The notes under the pieces are model-generated. The model was given only the letters and a program-made list of their open reading frames with translations, was not told the DNA's origin and made no database searches. Source: Blastococcus sp. TF02A-26 (lineage in GTDB: Bacteria > Actinomycetota > Actinomycetes > Mycobacteriales > Geodermatophilaceae). From it: a stretch of 64,000 bases of DNA. Within the stretch, counting starts at the first letter, position 1. Each line of letters starts with the position of its first letter. The position numbers were made by a program, and so were the translations under genes. The DNA is taken from assembly GCF_003319125.1 (NCBI RefSeq), contig NZ_QOHG01000017.1, positions 1 through 64,000 on the forward strand, in the 5' to 3' direction. Shown piece by piece: positions 34,826-43,749 of the stretch.

Positions 34826-36246
34826 CGGGCCGCCACCTCGTTCCCGGTCTCCAGCCCGGCGAGGATCTCGTCCAGACCGTGCGGCCGCTTGCTCGGCAGC
34901 GGCGTCGGCTCGGGGTGCCCCGCCGGTGGCGTGCCCACGTCGACCGGTCCGCCGGCGCCGACGACCGTCGCCCAGTGCCGCCAGAAGCCGCGCATCGCGC
35001 CCTCGTCGGTGGACCGGCCGCGCCGACCGGTCCCGTCGTCGGCCATGCCGCGGGACATGTCGCTGTAGTCGAGCTCGGCGCGGCCGTCGCCGGCGGTCGC
35101 CTCGATGCCGCGCTGCACGGCCTCGTAGGCCTCGATGTCGTCGGGGGTGGCCAGGCCACCGGGGCCGACGAAGCTGACCATCGTGCGCATCCGCAGGTCG
35201 CGGACGGCGGGGTCCTCGCCGCGCGGCGCGAGCTGCCAGGCGCGGACGTCGGTGTGCCCGGGGGCGACCGGCTCGAGCTGGCGGATCGACAGGCCCTCGA
35301 GGTCGAACAGCAGCAGGTTGGGGAAGACGAACAGGATGTGGCTCTCGTCGGCCACCAGGTGCGCCCGCTCGGAGCCCAGGCGCTGCTCCATCTCGCGCCG
35401 GTGCTCGGCCGTGCGGACCCGCTCGTCCTCGCCGAAGCGCGGCTCCCACAGCATGCTGATCCGCCCGCCGTGGCCGGTGAGGATGAGCAGCGAGTGGCCG
35501 TTGCCGAGGTTGTAGGCGTACTGGTCGTCGTCGTCGACGGCGAAGCCGCTCTCCCGCAGGTAGCCGACGAAGGTGTTGTGGGTCGGCGAGAAGTGGTAGC
35601 CGTCCATCGCGTTCTCGACGGCGAGCTTCCAGTTGCCGCGGACGCCGTACAGCTGCGTACCGGGGAGGACCTCCATGCCGGCGACGTGCTGCTCGCCGAT
35701 CATCCGCATGTAGTCCGCGGCGGGGCCGAGGTGGTCGACCAGCGGCGGGACGTCGTCGGTGAAGGAGACGAAGACGAAGCCCTCGAAGACCTCGAGCCGC
35801 GCGACCTCGCGCAGCCGCATGCTGGCCTTGTACTCCTCGTCGGCGTAGGCCGACGGGTCCGGGATGGCGGCCACCTCGCCCGTGTTGTGGAACGCCCACG
35901 CGTGGTAGAAGCAGTTGAAGTGCTTGCTGGTCCCCTGGGTCTCCCGGCACAGCACGGTCCCGCGGTGCGGGCAGCTGTTCAGGAAGGCGTGCAGCTCGCC
36001 CTTCGCGTCGCGGGTGAAGATCAGCGGGCGGCCGCCGAGGGTGCGCACCTTGAAGTCGTTGGGGCCCAGCTCGGTCTCGTGGCCGAGGTAGAGCCAGGTG
36101 CGTTCCCAGATCCGCGCACGCTCGGCGGCGAAGAGGTCGGCGTCCCGGTAGGCACGGCGGTGCACGCGGAAGGAGAGGCGCTCCCAGTCCTGCACGACCA
36201 GCGGCGCAGCAGCGTCCGGCGCGGGGTGGGGGCTGGGCGACGTCAC
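34822..36246 (-). CDS. Rieske non-haem iron oxygenase, alpha subunit
   Basis: This 474-residue large subunit hydroxylates an aromatic ring with O2. The Rieske [2Fe-2S] ligands are Cys92 and His94 (CPHRGTVLC) with Cys112 and His115 (CFYHAW). The mononuclear iron site has the bridging Asp215 and ligands His218 and His223 in ENAMDGYHFSPTH. The GTG at 36246 is 8 bp after GGGAG. A small stem-loop (36261-36278) lies in the leader just before it. It is the first gene of an operon with beta subunit, extradiol dioxygenase and an M20-like gene, and is divergent from iclR. The perfect palindrome at 36311-36333 lies between them. Confidence 0.95.
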   Translation of the reverse strand: MTSPSPHPAPDAAAPLVVQDWERLSFRVHRRAYRDADLFAAERARIWERTWLYLGHETELGPNDFKVRTLGGRPLIFTRDAKGELHAFLNSCPHRGTVLCRETQGTSKHFNCFYHAWAFHNTGEVAAIPDPSAYADEEYKASMRLREVARLEVFEGFVFVSFTDDVPPLVDHLGPAADYMRMIGEQHVAGMEVLPGTQLYGVRGNWKLAVENAMDGYHFSPTHNTFVGYLRESGFAVDDDDQYAYNLGNGHSLLILTGHGGRISMLWEPRFGEDERVRTAEHRREMEQRLGSERAHLVADESHILFVFPNLLLFDLEGLSIRQLEPVAPGHTDVRAWQLAPRGEDPAVRDLRMRTMVSFVGPGGLATPDDIEAYEAVQRGIEATAGDGRAELDYSDMSRGMADDGTGRRGRSTDEGAMRGFWRHWATVVGAGGPVDVGTPPAGHPEPTPLPSKRPHGLDEILAGLETGNEVAAR

Positions 36247-36310
36247 AGAGGCTCCCGTCTCCCCCGCCGGAGCGGGGGCGGCACGATGATGCGGTAACTC
36301 GTCTGAAACA

Positions 36311-36333
36311 CATGCGAGACGCTGTCTCGCATG
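36311..36333. promoter_or_regulatory. Perfect palindromic operator between Rieske operon and iclR
   Basis: CATGCGAGAC-GCT-GTCTCGCATG is a perfect inverted repeat with 10-bp arms in the divergent region beside the iclR gene. Related half-sites occur before other units of the island (40707, 40732, 55006, 62324). It is the best candidate for the IclR operator. Confidence 0.75.
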
Positions 36334-36449
36334 GCGGTACTGAGCATGTGCTGCCGGGTCCCGGGTGTCAACCAGTCGACCGGTGGCGATGCCGGAGAGG
36401 CCGCCTGCGGCACCGGCGTTGACCGTTCCCGTCTCGACGGTCAGGATGC

Positions 36450-36468
36450 TGTCTCACGACGGGAGACA
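36450..36468. promoter_or_regulatory. Second inverted repeat upstream of iclR
   Basis: TGTCTC-N7-GAGACA lies 46 bp before the iclR start. The same GTCTC-N7-GAGAC arrangement occurs before the aldo/keto reductase gene (41661-41677). It probably mediates autoregulation. Confidence 0.5.
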
Positions 36469-36513
36469 AGAACGGTTCTCGTCGGCCCCCACCGCCTTCC
36501 GAGGAGCACCCCC

Positions 36514-37299
36514 GTGTCCGAGCCCGCCAGCCGCCCGGCACGCGACGGCGACGCCGCCGCGCCGACCATCCAGACGGTGCAGCGGGCCGCGCTCATCCTC
36601 GACGCCTTCACCCCCGCGAAGCCCTACCTCAGCCTCAACGAGATCACCCAGCGCCTGGGCGCCAGCAAGGCGACCGCCCACCGCTACACCAAGGCGCTGC
36701 GGGCGGCGAAGCTGCTGCGCTACGACGAGCGCTCCGCGCTGTTCTCCCTCGGCCCCCAGGTGCTGACCCTCGGCGCGGCCGCCAGGGCCGGCCTGCCGAT
36801 CGTCAGCGCGGCCGAGCCGTTCATGGAGCGGCTGCTGCACCAGGTCGACGAGACCGTGGTCCTGTCGGTGTGGGACGGCGAGTCGCCGATCGTCGTCCGC
36901 TCGGTCGACAACACCGACCGCGTGATCCGGATCAGCGTGCGGGTGGGCTCCCGGCTGGACCCGGTGCAGTCGGCCCAGGGCCGGGTCTTCTGCGCCTGGC
37001 TGCGGCCCGAGGAGGTCGCCGGGCTGCCCCGGGCGCTCAAGCGCGACCCCGAGCTGCGCGCCGAGATCGACGCCGTGCGCGCCGCGGGCGTCTCGGTGAA
37101 CGTGCCCGCGGTCAACGGCGTGCGCACCCTGGCCGCCCCGGTGTTCCAGGGTCCGTCGCTGGTCGGCGCGGTCGCCATCGTGGGGACGACGGCGTCGATC
37201 GACCCGGACGTGCACAGCCCGATGGCCGCCGCGCTGGTGCAGACGGCCAAGGAGATCTCGGCCCACCTGGGCACCGAGGACCCGACCCCCGCCGGCTGA
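36514..37299 (+). CDS. IclR-family transcriptional regulator of the catabolic island
   Basis: This 261-residue regulator has an N-terminal winged helix (TVQRAALILDAFTPAKPYLS, then LNEITQRLGASKATAHRYTK) and a C-terminal effector-binding GAF-like domain (ETVVLSVWDGESPIVVRSVD, QSAQGRVFCAWL, and VNVPAVNGVRTLAAPVFQG). The GTG at 36514 is preferred because GAGGAG lies upstream and homology starts soon after; an ATG at 36331 would place the operator inside the gene. It is divergent from the Rieske operon and convergent with the cupin operon. IclR proteins of this kind sense aromatic or short organic acids and may activate or repress. Confidence 0.9.
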   Translation: MSEPASRPARDGDAAAPTIQTVQRAALILDAFTPAKPYLSLNEITQRLGASKATAHRYTKALRAAKLLRYDERSALFSLGPQVLTLGAAARAGLPIVSAAEPFMERLLHQVDETVVLSVWDGESPIVVRSVDNTDRVIRISVRVGSRLDPVQSAQGRVFCAWLRPEEVAGLPRALKRDPELRAEIDAVRAAGVSVNVPAVNGVRTLAAPVFQGPSLVGAVAIVGTTASIDPDVHSPMAAALVQTAKEISAHLGTEDPTPAG

Positions 37300-37354
37300 A
37301 GAAGGACCCCACTGCCCCCCACCACTCGCGAGCTCGCGGCGGGGCCGACGGACG

Positions 37355-37762
37355 TCAGCCGGCGGGAGGGGCCGCGGTCAGCCAGCCGAGCGCGGAGGCG
37401 AAGTCGGCCCGCGGCGGCACGAAGAAGTCGATGTTCACGCAGGGCCCCTCGAGCGGCTCCACGTAGTGCTGGGCGCCCGCCGGGACCAGCAGGAAGGACC
37501 CTGCCCGCATCCGGTGCGGCGTCCCGGCGACGTGGTAGTCGCAGACGCCCTCGGCGATGTGGACGAGCTGGTCGAAGTCCGCGTGCGAGTGCGGGTTCAA
37601 CGTCATGCCGACGTCCAGGCTGTGCCAGGCGATCATGATCTCGTCGGTGCTGTAGACCTTGCGCCGCACGCCCGGCCGGACGGTCTGCTCCGGGATGTCG
37701 TCCCAGTTCACCACCCGCCCGAACAGGGCGGCGTTGCGCGACGGGGTGCTGTCGGTGCTCAT
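37355..37762 (-). CDS. Cupin-domain protein
   Basis: This 135-residue single-domain cupin has metal-binding motif 1 in NPHSHADFDQLVHIAEG and motif 2 in LLVPAGAQHYVEPLEG. His residues in both and the Glu of motif 1 suggest a bound metal. It may be a small dioxygenase, isomerase or decarboxylase in the pathway. The ATG at 37762 overlaps the aldolase stop by 4 bp. It is the last gene of the operon that begins with the fumarylacetoacetase-family gene at 40691. Confidence 0.82.
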   Translation of the reverse strand: MSTDSTPSRNAALFGRVVNWDDIPEQTVRPGVRRKVYSTDEIMIAWHSLDVGMTLNPHSHADFDQLVHIAEGVCDYHVAGTPHRMRAGSFLLVPAGAQHYVEPLEGPCVNIDFFVPPRADFASALGWLTAAPPAG

Positions 37763-38553
37763 CGGGTCTCCGGGGACGGCGGGGGCGTCGGGCGGACGGG
37801 TGCCGCGGCACGGAGCGCGGCGCCGAGGAACTGCAGGTCGGAACCGACCACGAGGTAGGCCGCCGAGCCGAGGCCGAGCCCCTCGGCGGCGTCGGGCCGG
37901 GGCGCCCAGCCGCCGAACACGACCCCGGCCGCACGCGCGGCGGCGGCCACCGCGTCCACCTCGGCGCGGATGGCCCCGGCGTCGGCCGGGTCCAGTCCCA
38001 GGGCGACGGTCAGGTCGGTGGTGCCGACGAACGCCACGTCCAGGCCCGCCACCACCTGCTCCACCGGGTCGGTGGTCCGGCACTCGATCTGACCCACGAG
38101 CAGCGGCGGCTCGCTCCGCTCGGTGACCAGGTAGTCGCCCAGCGACATCCCGCCGAAGTCCGCCGCCGTGTGCGCCAGGCTGACCGACCGCCGGCCGGCC
38201 GGGCCGTAGGCGACCGCGGCCTGGAGCTCCTCGCGCTGGGCCACCGAGGTGAGCATCGACAGCTGGATGCCCACCGCGCCGGCCTCCAGCACCCGGTTGA
38301 CCAGCGGCGGGTCCACACGGGCCAGCCGGACCAGCGCCGGCAGGCCCAGCGCGTCGGCGTAGCGGAGCAGGGTGAACGCCTCGTCCTCGGCCAGCGTCGA
38401 GTGCTCCAGGTCGACGACGACGAAGTCGAAGCCGGCCGAGGTGGCCAGCTCCAGGACGTCGGGACAGGGCATCTTCACGAAGAGCCCGGTCACCCGCTCC
38501 CCGGAGGCGAGGGCGGCCCGCAGCCCCGCCCTCGCCCGGTGGACGTCGCTCAC
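37759..38553 (-). CDS. HpcH/HpaI-family aldolase
   Basis: This 264-residue class II pyruvate aldolase belongs to the HpcH/HpaI family, whose members split 4-hydroxy-2-oxo acids into pyruvate and an aldehyde, usually the last step of meta-cleavage pathways. Motifs are GLFVKMPCPDVLELATSAGF, then FVVVDLEHSTLAEDEAF and, for metal binding, GQIECRTTDPVEQ and AFVGTTDLTVALG. The start is GTG 38553, 34 bp after the amidohydrolase. It overlaps the cupin gene by 4 bp. The substrate is inferred only from context. Confidence 0.87.
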   Translation of the reverse strand: MSDVHRARAGLRAALASGERVTGLFVKMPCPDVLELATSAGFDFVVVDLEHSTLAEDEAFTLLRYADALGLPALVRLARVDPPLVNRVLEAGAVGIQLSMLTSVAQREELQAAVAYGPAGRRSVSLAHTAADFGGMSLGDYLVTERSEPPLLVGQIECRTTDPVEQVVAGLDVAFVGTTDLTVALGLDPADAGAIRAEVDAVAAAARAAGVVFGGWAPRPDAAEGLGLGSAAYLVVGSDLQFLGAALRAAAPVRPTPPPSPETR

Positions 38554-38587
38554 CGCCGACCTCCTGTCCCGAGGCTTCCGGAGCCGC

Positions 38588-39772
38588 TCAGGCCCCGAGC
38601 CCGCGCCACGGCACCAGCTCCACCGGCGCGCCGGCGTGCAGCACGGTCACCGGCTCGAAGCGGGGCGCCACGATCGAGTTGCCGGCGGCGTCGGGCAGCA
38701 CCTGCTCGCCGACCTCCTCGACCACCGTGACGTGCGCGGGATTGCCCACCGTCAGGGCACCGTAGCCCTCGTCGGCGATGCCCAGCAGGCGCGCCGGGTC
38801 GATCGTCGCGCGCTTCACGATCTCCGGCAGCGGCGCACCGAGCGCGACCAGCTTCGACAGGCTGGTGAGCAGGTCGAAGACCGGGCCGCGCCAGTTGCGG
38901 CCACTGGTGTCGGAGGAGGCGATGTCCGGCAGGAAGCCCGCGGCGATCGCCGGGCGGGCGACGTCGTAGCTCAGGTTGCTCTTGCCGTGGGCCGAGTCGA
39001 ACAGCACCCCGCGGGCACGCGCCTCGGCGACGGCGGGCTGGACCGCCCCGCCCTCGAGGATGTTGTACTCCTTGCCGGTGTAGCAGTGGGCCACGATGTC
39101 GCCGGGCCGCAGGTAGGGCAGCACCTCGGCCAGGGGCTCGGGGGTCTCGCCGATGTGCACCATCAGCGGCAGGCCGGCCTGCTCGCCGATGGCCAGCGAC
39201 TTCTCCAGCAGCGGGCGCCACTGCTCGGCCGGGACGACGTCGGTCGAGAGCCGGATCTTGAAACCGCGGACGATGTCCGGGTTCTCCGCGGCGACCTGCA
39301 GCGCGTCCTCGGGCACCAGGGTGTCGGGGTTGAGCAGCTCGCCGAAGCGGAAGTCGATGAGCCCGAGGACCGAGACGTTGAGGAAGCTCAGGATCCGCAT
39401 GCCGCTGGGCTCGACGACGAACTTCTTGAAGGCGTCGAACGTCGAGGCGCCCGCGGTGCCGGCGTCGGCCGCGGCCACCACGCCGCGGCGCAGGTGGGCC
39501 TCGACCGGGTTCGCGCCGACCTTCGACACCTTCTCGAAGATGTGCGTGTGGCCCTCCACCAGGCCCGGCAGCACGAGCCGGCCGGTGCAGTCGATCCGCT
39601 CGGTCGCCGGGCCGTCGATGGTCGGGGCGACCGCGCTGATCCGGCCGTCGCTGACGGCGACGTCGTAGCGGCCGTCGATGCCGTTGGCCGGGTCGAGGAC
39701 CCGCCCGCCGGTCAGGACGACGTCGTGGACGGCGCTCGCGGCGTCCGTGCGGGTGTCGGCGGGTGCGGACAT
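38588..39772 (-). CDS. Amidohydrolase/deacetylase-family metallohydrolase
   Basis: This 394-residue metal-dependent hydrolase has the dihydroorotase-like fold. The HxH motif is LPGLVEGHTHIFE. A likely carbamylated Lys lies in RGFKIRLSTD or a nearby position, a later His in LMVHIGETPEPLAEV and another in GDIVAHCYTGKEYN, and the catalytic Asp is probably in DIASSDTSGR. The N-terminal strand VVLTGGRVLDPANGIDGRYD is classic. It probably hydrolyses an amide, lactam or ring C-N bond. It lies 46 bp after the fumarylacetoacetase-family gene and 34 bp before the aldolase. Confidence 0.85.
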   Translation of the reverse strand: MSAPADTRTDAASAVHDVVLTGGRVLDPANGIDGRYDVAVSDGRISAVAPTIDGPATERIDCTGRLVLPGLVEGHTHIFEKVSKVGANPVEAHLRRGVVAAADAGTAGASTFDAFKKFVVEPSGMRILSFLNVSVLGLIDFRFGELLNPDTLVPEDALQVAAENPDIVRGFKIRLSTDVVPAEQWRPLLEKSLAIGEQAGLPLMVHIGETPEPLAEVLPYLRPGDIVAHCYTGKEYNILEGGAVQPAVAEARARGVLFDSAHGKSNLSYDVARPAIAAGFLPDIASSDTSGRNWRGPVFDLLTSLSKLVALGAPLPEIVKRATIDPARLLGIADEGYGALTVGNPAHVTVVEEVGEQVLPDAAGNSIVAPRFEPVTVLHAGAPVELVPWRGLGA

Positions 39773-39818
39773 GCGGTGGGCTCCGTGTGCTCGGGGACGG
39801 CGGGGGTCGGGGGGCGCG

Positions 39819-40691
39819 TCAGTGCGCCGGGACGCTGTCCGCGCGCGGCACCGGGACGGCCGGTGCGGCGGCGGACGAGATCGTGGTGGTCAGCGGCGCC
39901 ACGCCGTCGACCTCGACGGTGACGACGTCACCGGGGACGAGGAAGCAGCCGCGGTCCTGGCCGGTCCCCGCGGGCGTGCCGCTCAGGAACACATCGCCGG
40001 GCTCGAGCGCGGCGTACCAGGAGATCCGGGCCAGCAGCTCGGGGATCGACCAGATCATGTCCGCGCTCGTGCCGTCCTGGTGCCGGACGCCGTTCACCGA
40101 GCCGCGGACGCCGATCGACCCGGCGTCGGCCAGCGAGCGCGCGTCGAGCACCGAGGCGCCGAGCGGGGTGCAGCCGGGGAAGCTCTTGGCCAGCGCGGGC
40201 GTGCCGGTGGCCTTCATGACGTCGCGCGCGGTGAGGTCGTTGCCGGCCGTGACGCCCGCGACGGCGGCCCACGCCTCGCGCTCGGAGGCCCGGTGCAGGC
40301 GGCGGCCCAGGACGACGGCGATCTCGGCCTCGGCGTCCAGCTGGCCGGTGACGCCGGCCGGGTGTGGCAGGAGGCCGTTCGGGCCGGCCACGGACGAGGC
40401 GGCCGACACGTACAGGATCGGCTCGGCGGGCACCTCCCGGCCGGTCAGCTGCGCCTTGGAGTGGTAGTTCATCCCCACTCCCCAGACCGTCCCGGGCGCC
40501 GGGAGAGGCGGGAGCGCGGCGGCCAGCGCCTCGTCGGCGGGGAGCCGGCGGACGACGCGCGCGGTGCCCGCGGAGGCCAGTGATCCGGTGTCGCGGACCA
40601 GCGCCCCGACGTCCCGGTGCGGCAGGTCCAGGACGGCGACCTCGTCGCCCTCCCGGCGTGCCAGCCCCCAGGGCGTCGCGAGCAGGTCCAT
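39819..40691 (-). CDS. Fumarylacetoacetate hydrolase family protein
   Basis: This 290-residue enzyme belongs to the FAH superfamily, which contains C-C hydrolases, 2-oxo-enoate hydratases, decarboxylases and acylpyruvases of aromatic catabolism. It shows VWGVGMNYHSKAQL, the metal-binding DAEAEIAVVLGRRL, GVTAGNDLTARDVM and the C-terminal LEPGDVFLSGTPAGTG. No ribosome site precedes the ATG at 40691. A TTGACA (-35) and AAGGAT (-10) end 7 bp before it, so the mRNA may be leaderless. It opens the operon that continues with amidohydrolase, aldolase and cupin. Confidence 0.87.
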   Translation of the reverse strand: MDLLATPWGLARREGDEVAVLDLPHRDVGALVRDTGSLASAGTARVVRRLPADEALAAALPPLPAPGTVWGVGMNYHSKAQLTGREVPAEPILYVSAASSVAGPNGLLPHPAGVTGQLDAEAEIAVVLGRRLHRASEREAWAAVAGVTAGNDLTARDVMKATGTPALAKSFPGCTPLGASVLDARSLADAGSIGVRGSVNGVRHQDGTSADMIWSIPELLARISWYAALEPGDVFLSGTPAGTGQDRGCFLVPGDVVTVEVDGVAPLTTTISSAAAPAVPVPRADSVPAH

Positions 40692-40698
40692 GTCGGCG

Positions 40699-40760
40699 AT
40701 CCTTCGATGCGAGACGGCGTCTTGTCAAGCAATACGAGACGACGTCACGGAACGTGAGAC
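40699..40760 (-). promoter_or_regulatory. Promoter and two IclR-type half-sites before the FAH operon
   Basis: ATGCGAGAC-N3-GTC (from 40707) and ATACGAGAC-N3-GTC (from 40732) match one arm of the iclR palindrome, and GTGAGAC follows at 40754. On the minus strand TTGACA (40728-40723) and AAGGAT (40704-40699) are 18 bp apart. The first half-site overlaps the promoter. Confidence 0.6.
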
Positions 40761-40770
40761 GGGTGCCTCG

Positions 40771-41658
40771 TCAGTGGGCGAACGTGGTGGGACGAGCGGG
40801 GTCCGCGGGGGCGTCGTCGATCCGGCGGACCTGCTCCGCGGAGAGGTCGAGGTCGGCCGCCGCGGCGCTGTCCCGGATCGACTCCGGCCGGGTCGAGCCC
40901 GGGATGGCCACCACGGCCGGCGAGTGCGCCAGCAGCCACGCCAGCGCCGCCCGCTGGGGCGAGACGCCGAGCTCCGCGGCCACCTCCCGGGTGGCGAGCG
41001 CCCGCGCACCGTCACCGGCCACCCCGGCCAGCGGGGTGTAGGGCAGGAAGGCCAGGCCCAGCTCCTCGGCGCGGCGCAGCATCGGCTCGCCCCAGCGGTC
41101 CTCGACGGAGAACGGGTTCTGCACGCTGACCAGCCGGTCCCCCAGGACCCCGGCCGCGGTGTCGAGCTTCGCGACGTCGACGTTGCTCACACCGACGGTG
41201 CGCACCACCCCGGCGTCCACCAGCTCGGCCAGGGCTCCGACCGACTCCGCGTACGGCACCGACGGATCGGGCCAGTGCAGCTGGTACAGCCCGATCGCCT
41301 CGACCCCCAGCGCCCGGGCGCTGGCCCGGGCGGCGGCGTGCAGGTGCTCGGGGCGGCCACAGAAGTCCCAGCCGCCACCGGGGCGCGCCAGGCCGCCCTT
41401 GGTGGCCACCAGGACCTCGCCGGCGTCGCCGGACCACGTCCGCAGCGCGTCGGCCACCAGGCGCTCGTTGTGGCCGATCTCGGTGTCGTCGTGGCAGTAG
41501 ACGTCGGCGGTGTCCACGACGGTCACCCCGGCGTCGAGCGCTGCGTGCATCGTCGCCGCCGCGTCGGCGTGCGCCGGCCGGTCGGGGCGGCTGGAGAGGT
41601 GCATCGCACCGAGGCCGACCGAGCCGACCTGCCAGGGACCGATCCGCCGAGTGCGCAT
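40771..41658 (-). CDS. Aldo/keto reductase
   Basis: This 295-residue NADPH-dependent reductase has the TIM-barrel aldo/keto reductase fold. The catalytic tetrad is visible: Asp and Tyr in VVDTADVYCHDD, Lys in VLVATKGGLA and His in LYQLHWPDP. Cofactor contacts are in VAIPGSTRPESI. It may reduce a pathway aldehyde or ketone, or oxidise an alcohol. It is a single-gene unit. The ATG at 41658 lies 7 bp after a TAGAGT -10 box, so a leaderless mRNA is likely. Confidence 0.88.
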   Translation of the reverse strand: MRTRRIGPWQVGSVGLGAMHLSSRPDRPAHADAAATMHAALDAGVTVVDTADVYCHDDTEIGHNERLVADALRTWSGDAGEVLVATKGGLARPGGGWDFCGRPEHLHAAARASARALGVEAIGLYQLHWPDPSVPYAESVGALAELVDAGVVRTVGVSNVDVAKLDTAAGVLGDRLVSVQNPFSVEDRWGEPMLRRAEELGLAFLPYTPLAGVAGDGARALATREVAAELGVSPQRAALAWLLAHSPAVVAIPGSTRPESIRDSAAAADLDLSAEQVRRIDDAPADPARPTTFAH

Positions 41659-41660
41659 GC

Positions 41661-41695
41661 GTCTCACTCTAAGAGACACCGTCCCGTCCCGTGAA
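41661..41695 (-). promoter_or_regulatory. Leaderless promoter and operator of the aldo/keto reductase
   Basis: On the minus strand TTCACG (41695-41690) and TAGAGT (41671-41666) are 18 bp apart, and the ATG follows 7 bp later. The inverted repeat GTCTC-N7-GAGAC (41661-41677) overlaps the -10 box, as expected for a repressor site. Bases 41696-41839 hold nothing else I can identify. Confidence 0.6.
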
Positions 41696-41839
41696 CCACC
41701 GATCCGGGCAGTACCGCCGCATTGCCCCCTGCACCACCGCCACGTCGCACGGCGGGACCACCGTGTCGGCCGCGTCGCCATCGCACGCCGGAGGCCCCGC
41801 CCACCGGGAGCGGCGGGCGGGGTCGGCGGACGGCGGGGA

Positions 41840-42307
41840 TCAGCCCCAGAGGTCCTGGATGGTCGCGAACACCTTCTGGTTGTGCGAGAACTCCAGGACG
41901 TTCCCGTCGGGGTCGAGGACGGCGCAGATGTAGCCGATGTGCTCGGCCATCTGCGTGGGCTCCCACTGCAGCCGGCCGAGCTCCCTGGCCTTGGCGGCGA
42001 CGTCGTCGACGTCGGAGCGGTTGGGCAGCTCGATGCCGATGTGCGCCCACGGCGAGAACGTCGGGTCGGGGACGCCGTCGACGATGCCGAAGCGGGCACC
42101 GACCTCGGGGATGAACTCCCCGAGCACCAGCACGAACGGCGTCTCCACCTGGCCGGGGTTGGAGAGCCACGCGCTGCGGCCGCTCTCGTCGGCGTTCTGC
42201 TGGACCAGGACCAGCGGGGTCACGGACGTGTAGAACTCGATGGACCGGTCGATGTCGCGCACGGGGATGGCGACGTGGGTCCAGCGGGCCTCGGTCAGTT
42301 GGGGCAT
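41840..42307 (-). CDS. VOC-family protein (copy 1)
   Basis: This 155-residue glyoxalase/bleomycin-resistance/dioxygenase-fold protein begins with TEARWTHVAIPVRDIDRSIE and has LSNPGQVETPFVLVLGE, AHIGIELPNRSDVDDVA and a C-terminal GYICAVLDPDGNVLEFSHNQ. His in WTHVAI, His in FSPWAHIGIE and Glu in VLEFSHN are likely metal ligands. It may be a lyase, isomerase or ring-cleaving enzyme. It is a close paralogue of 46423-46881. It lies 29 bp after the amidohydrolase and is the last gene of the long operon. Confidence 0.82.
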   Translation of the reverse strand: MPQLTEARWTHVAIPVRDIDRSIEFYTSVTPLVLVQQNADESGRSAWLSNPGQVETPFVLVLGEFIPEVGARFGIVDGVPDPTFSPWAHIGIELPNRSDVDDVAAKARELGRLQWEPTQMAEHIGYICAVLDPDGNVLEFSHNQKVFATIQDLWG

Positions 42308-42336
42308 GACGGGTTCCTCCTTCGGTGGGTGGGACT

Positions 42337-43749
42337 TCAGTGGGTGGGCCACTTGGCCCGGTCGGGGAGTCCGGAGCGGGCGACGACGCCCTCGCCGCAG
42401 GCCTGCGCCCGGTGCAGCAGGTCGTCCTCGTCCACGGTGGTGCAGCGGTAGTCCTCGACCACCGCCCGGCCACCCACGAGCACGGTGTGCACCCCGCGGC
42501 CGTCGGCGGACCAGACGAGCTGGTTGGCCACGTTGTGCAGCGGCCGCCACTCGGGGCGGTTGGTGTCGTGCAGCACCAGGTCGGCCTGCTTGCCGACCTC
42601 CAGCGAGCCGAGCTCGTCCTCGGCCTGCAGGGCGCGGGCGCCGTTGCGGGTGGCCATGGCGAACGCGTCCTCGGCCGGGAACATCGTCGCGTCCCGGCGG
42701 GCGTCCTTGAACAGGCCCGCGACGAGGTAGGTGGCCCGCATCAGGTCGTGGTAGTTCGACGCGTTGTTGCCGTCGGTGCCGATGGCCACGTTGACCCCGG
42801 CGGCCACCATCTCGGGGAACTTCCCGATCTGCGTGACCCCGTAGGAGACCTTGAGCGCCGTGGTCGGGCAGTGCGCGATCGAGGTGCCGGTGCGCGCCAG
42901 GGCGGCGATCTCCGAGTCGTCGACGTGGACGGCGTGGGTGAGCAGCACGTTCCGGTCGAGGACGCCGATCTCGTCGAGGTGGATCATCGGCCGCTGACCG
43001 AAGGTGGCGAGGAAGCCCTCGGGGTCCATGGCGGCCGGGGACATGTGCGCGCTCATCCCCGTGCCGCGCTCGTCGGACATCCGCTTGGCGGTCTGCCAGA
43101 GCTCGTCGCTGCAGGTGGTGTGGCCGATGACGATGGGCCAGGCCTGCACCCGGCCGTCGGCGGCCGAGCCGTAGGTGTCCATCGCGTACGTCATGGCGCC
43201 GACGGCCTCGGCCGTCGTCATGCGCAGCGCCTCGTAGTCGCCCACCAGGTCCCACGCCCACGGGCCGACGCGCGCCCGGATGCCGATCTCCGACAGCCCG
43301 TCGACGACGGGGTCGATGAAGCGGACGGTCCCCGCCTCCAGGAACGCCGTCGTCCCCGACTTGAGCATCTCCAGCGCGGCCAGCTGCGCGGAGACGTGCT
43401 CGTCCTCCTCCGTGTAGTGCGTGTGGATGGGGGTGAGCCACTCGAAGACGTTCTCGAGGAACGGGGTGTCGTCGGGCACGAAGCCGCGGGTCAACGGCTC
43501 GCCGGTGATGTGCACGTGGGTGTTGATCAGCCCGGGGGTGACGACGAACCGCTCGCCGCCGAGCGTCTCGCGGGCGTCCCAGCGGGCCGACAGCTCGGCC
43601 GCCGGGCCGACGGCGACGATCCGGCCGTCGCGGATCGCAACGGCGCCGTCGCGGAGGACCCGGCGCTCGTCGTCCATGGTGACGACGTGCGAGCCGAGCA
43701 CGAGGGTGTCGCAGGGCTCGCCCGCCGGAGCGGTGCGGTTCTCGGTCAT
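42337..43749 (-). CDS. TRZ/ATZ-type amidohydrolase (copy 1)
   Basis: This 470-residue metal-dependent deaminase/hydrolase belongs to the amidohydrolase branch containing atrazine chlorohydrolase, cytosine deaminase-like and SsnA proteins. Metal ligands are His78 and His80 (LINTHVHITG), a His in MSAHMSPAAMD, a His in LLTHAVHVDDSEI and the Asp in AIGTDGNNASNYHD. It probably removes an amino or other group from a ring or a formamidine carbon. The ATG overlaps the O-methyltransferase stop by 4 bp. It is paralogous to 52477-53952. The substrate is unknown. Confidence 0.87.
   Translation of the reverse strand: MTENRTAPAGEPCDTLVLGSHVVTMDDERRVLRDGAVAIRDGRIVAVGPAAELSARWDARETLGGERFVVTPGLINTHVHITGEPLTRGFVPDDTPFLENVFEWLTPIHTHYTEEDEHVSAQLAALEMLKSGTTAFLEAGTVRFIDPVVDGLSEIGIRARVGPWAWDLVGDYEALRMTTAEAVGAMTYAMDTYGSAADGRVQAWPIVIGHTTCSDELWQTAKRMSDERGTGMSAHMSPAAMDPEGFLATFGQRPMIHLDEIGVLDRNVLLTHAVHVDDSEIAALARTGTSIAHCPTTALKVSYGVTQIGKFPEMVAAGVNVAIGTDGNNASNYHDLMRATYLVAGLFKDARRDATMFPAEDAFAMATRNGARALQAEDELGSLEVGKQADLVLHDTNRPEWRPLHNVANQLVWSADGRGVHTVLVGGRAVVEDYRCTTVDEDDLLHRAQACGEGVVARSGLPDRAKWPTH

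Noticed and set aside
36331-36513. Upstream extension of iclR to the ATG at 36331
   Set aside because: The added residues have no IclR homology and would place the operator region within the gene. GTG 36514 has GAGGAG before it.
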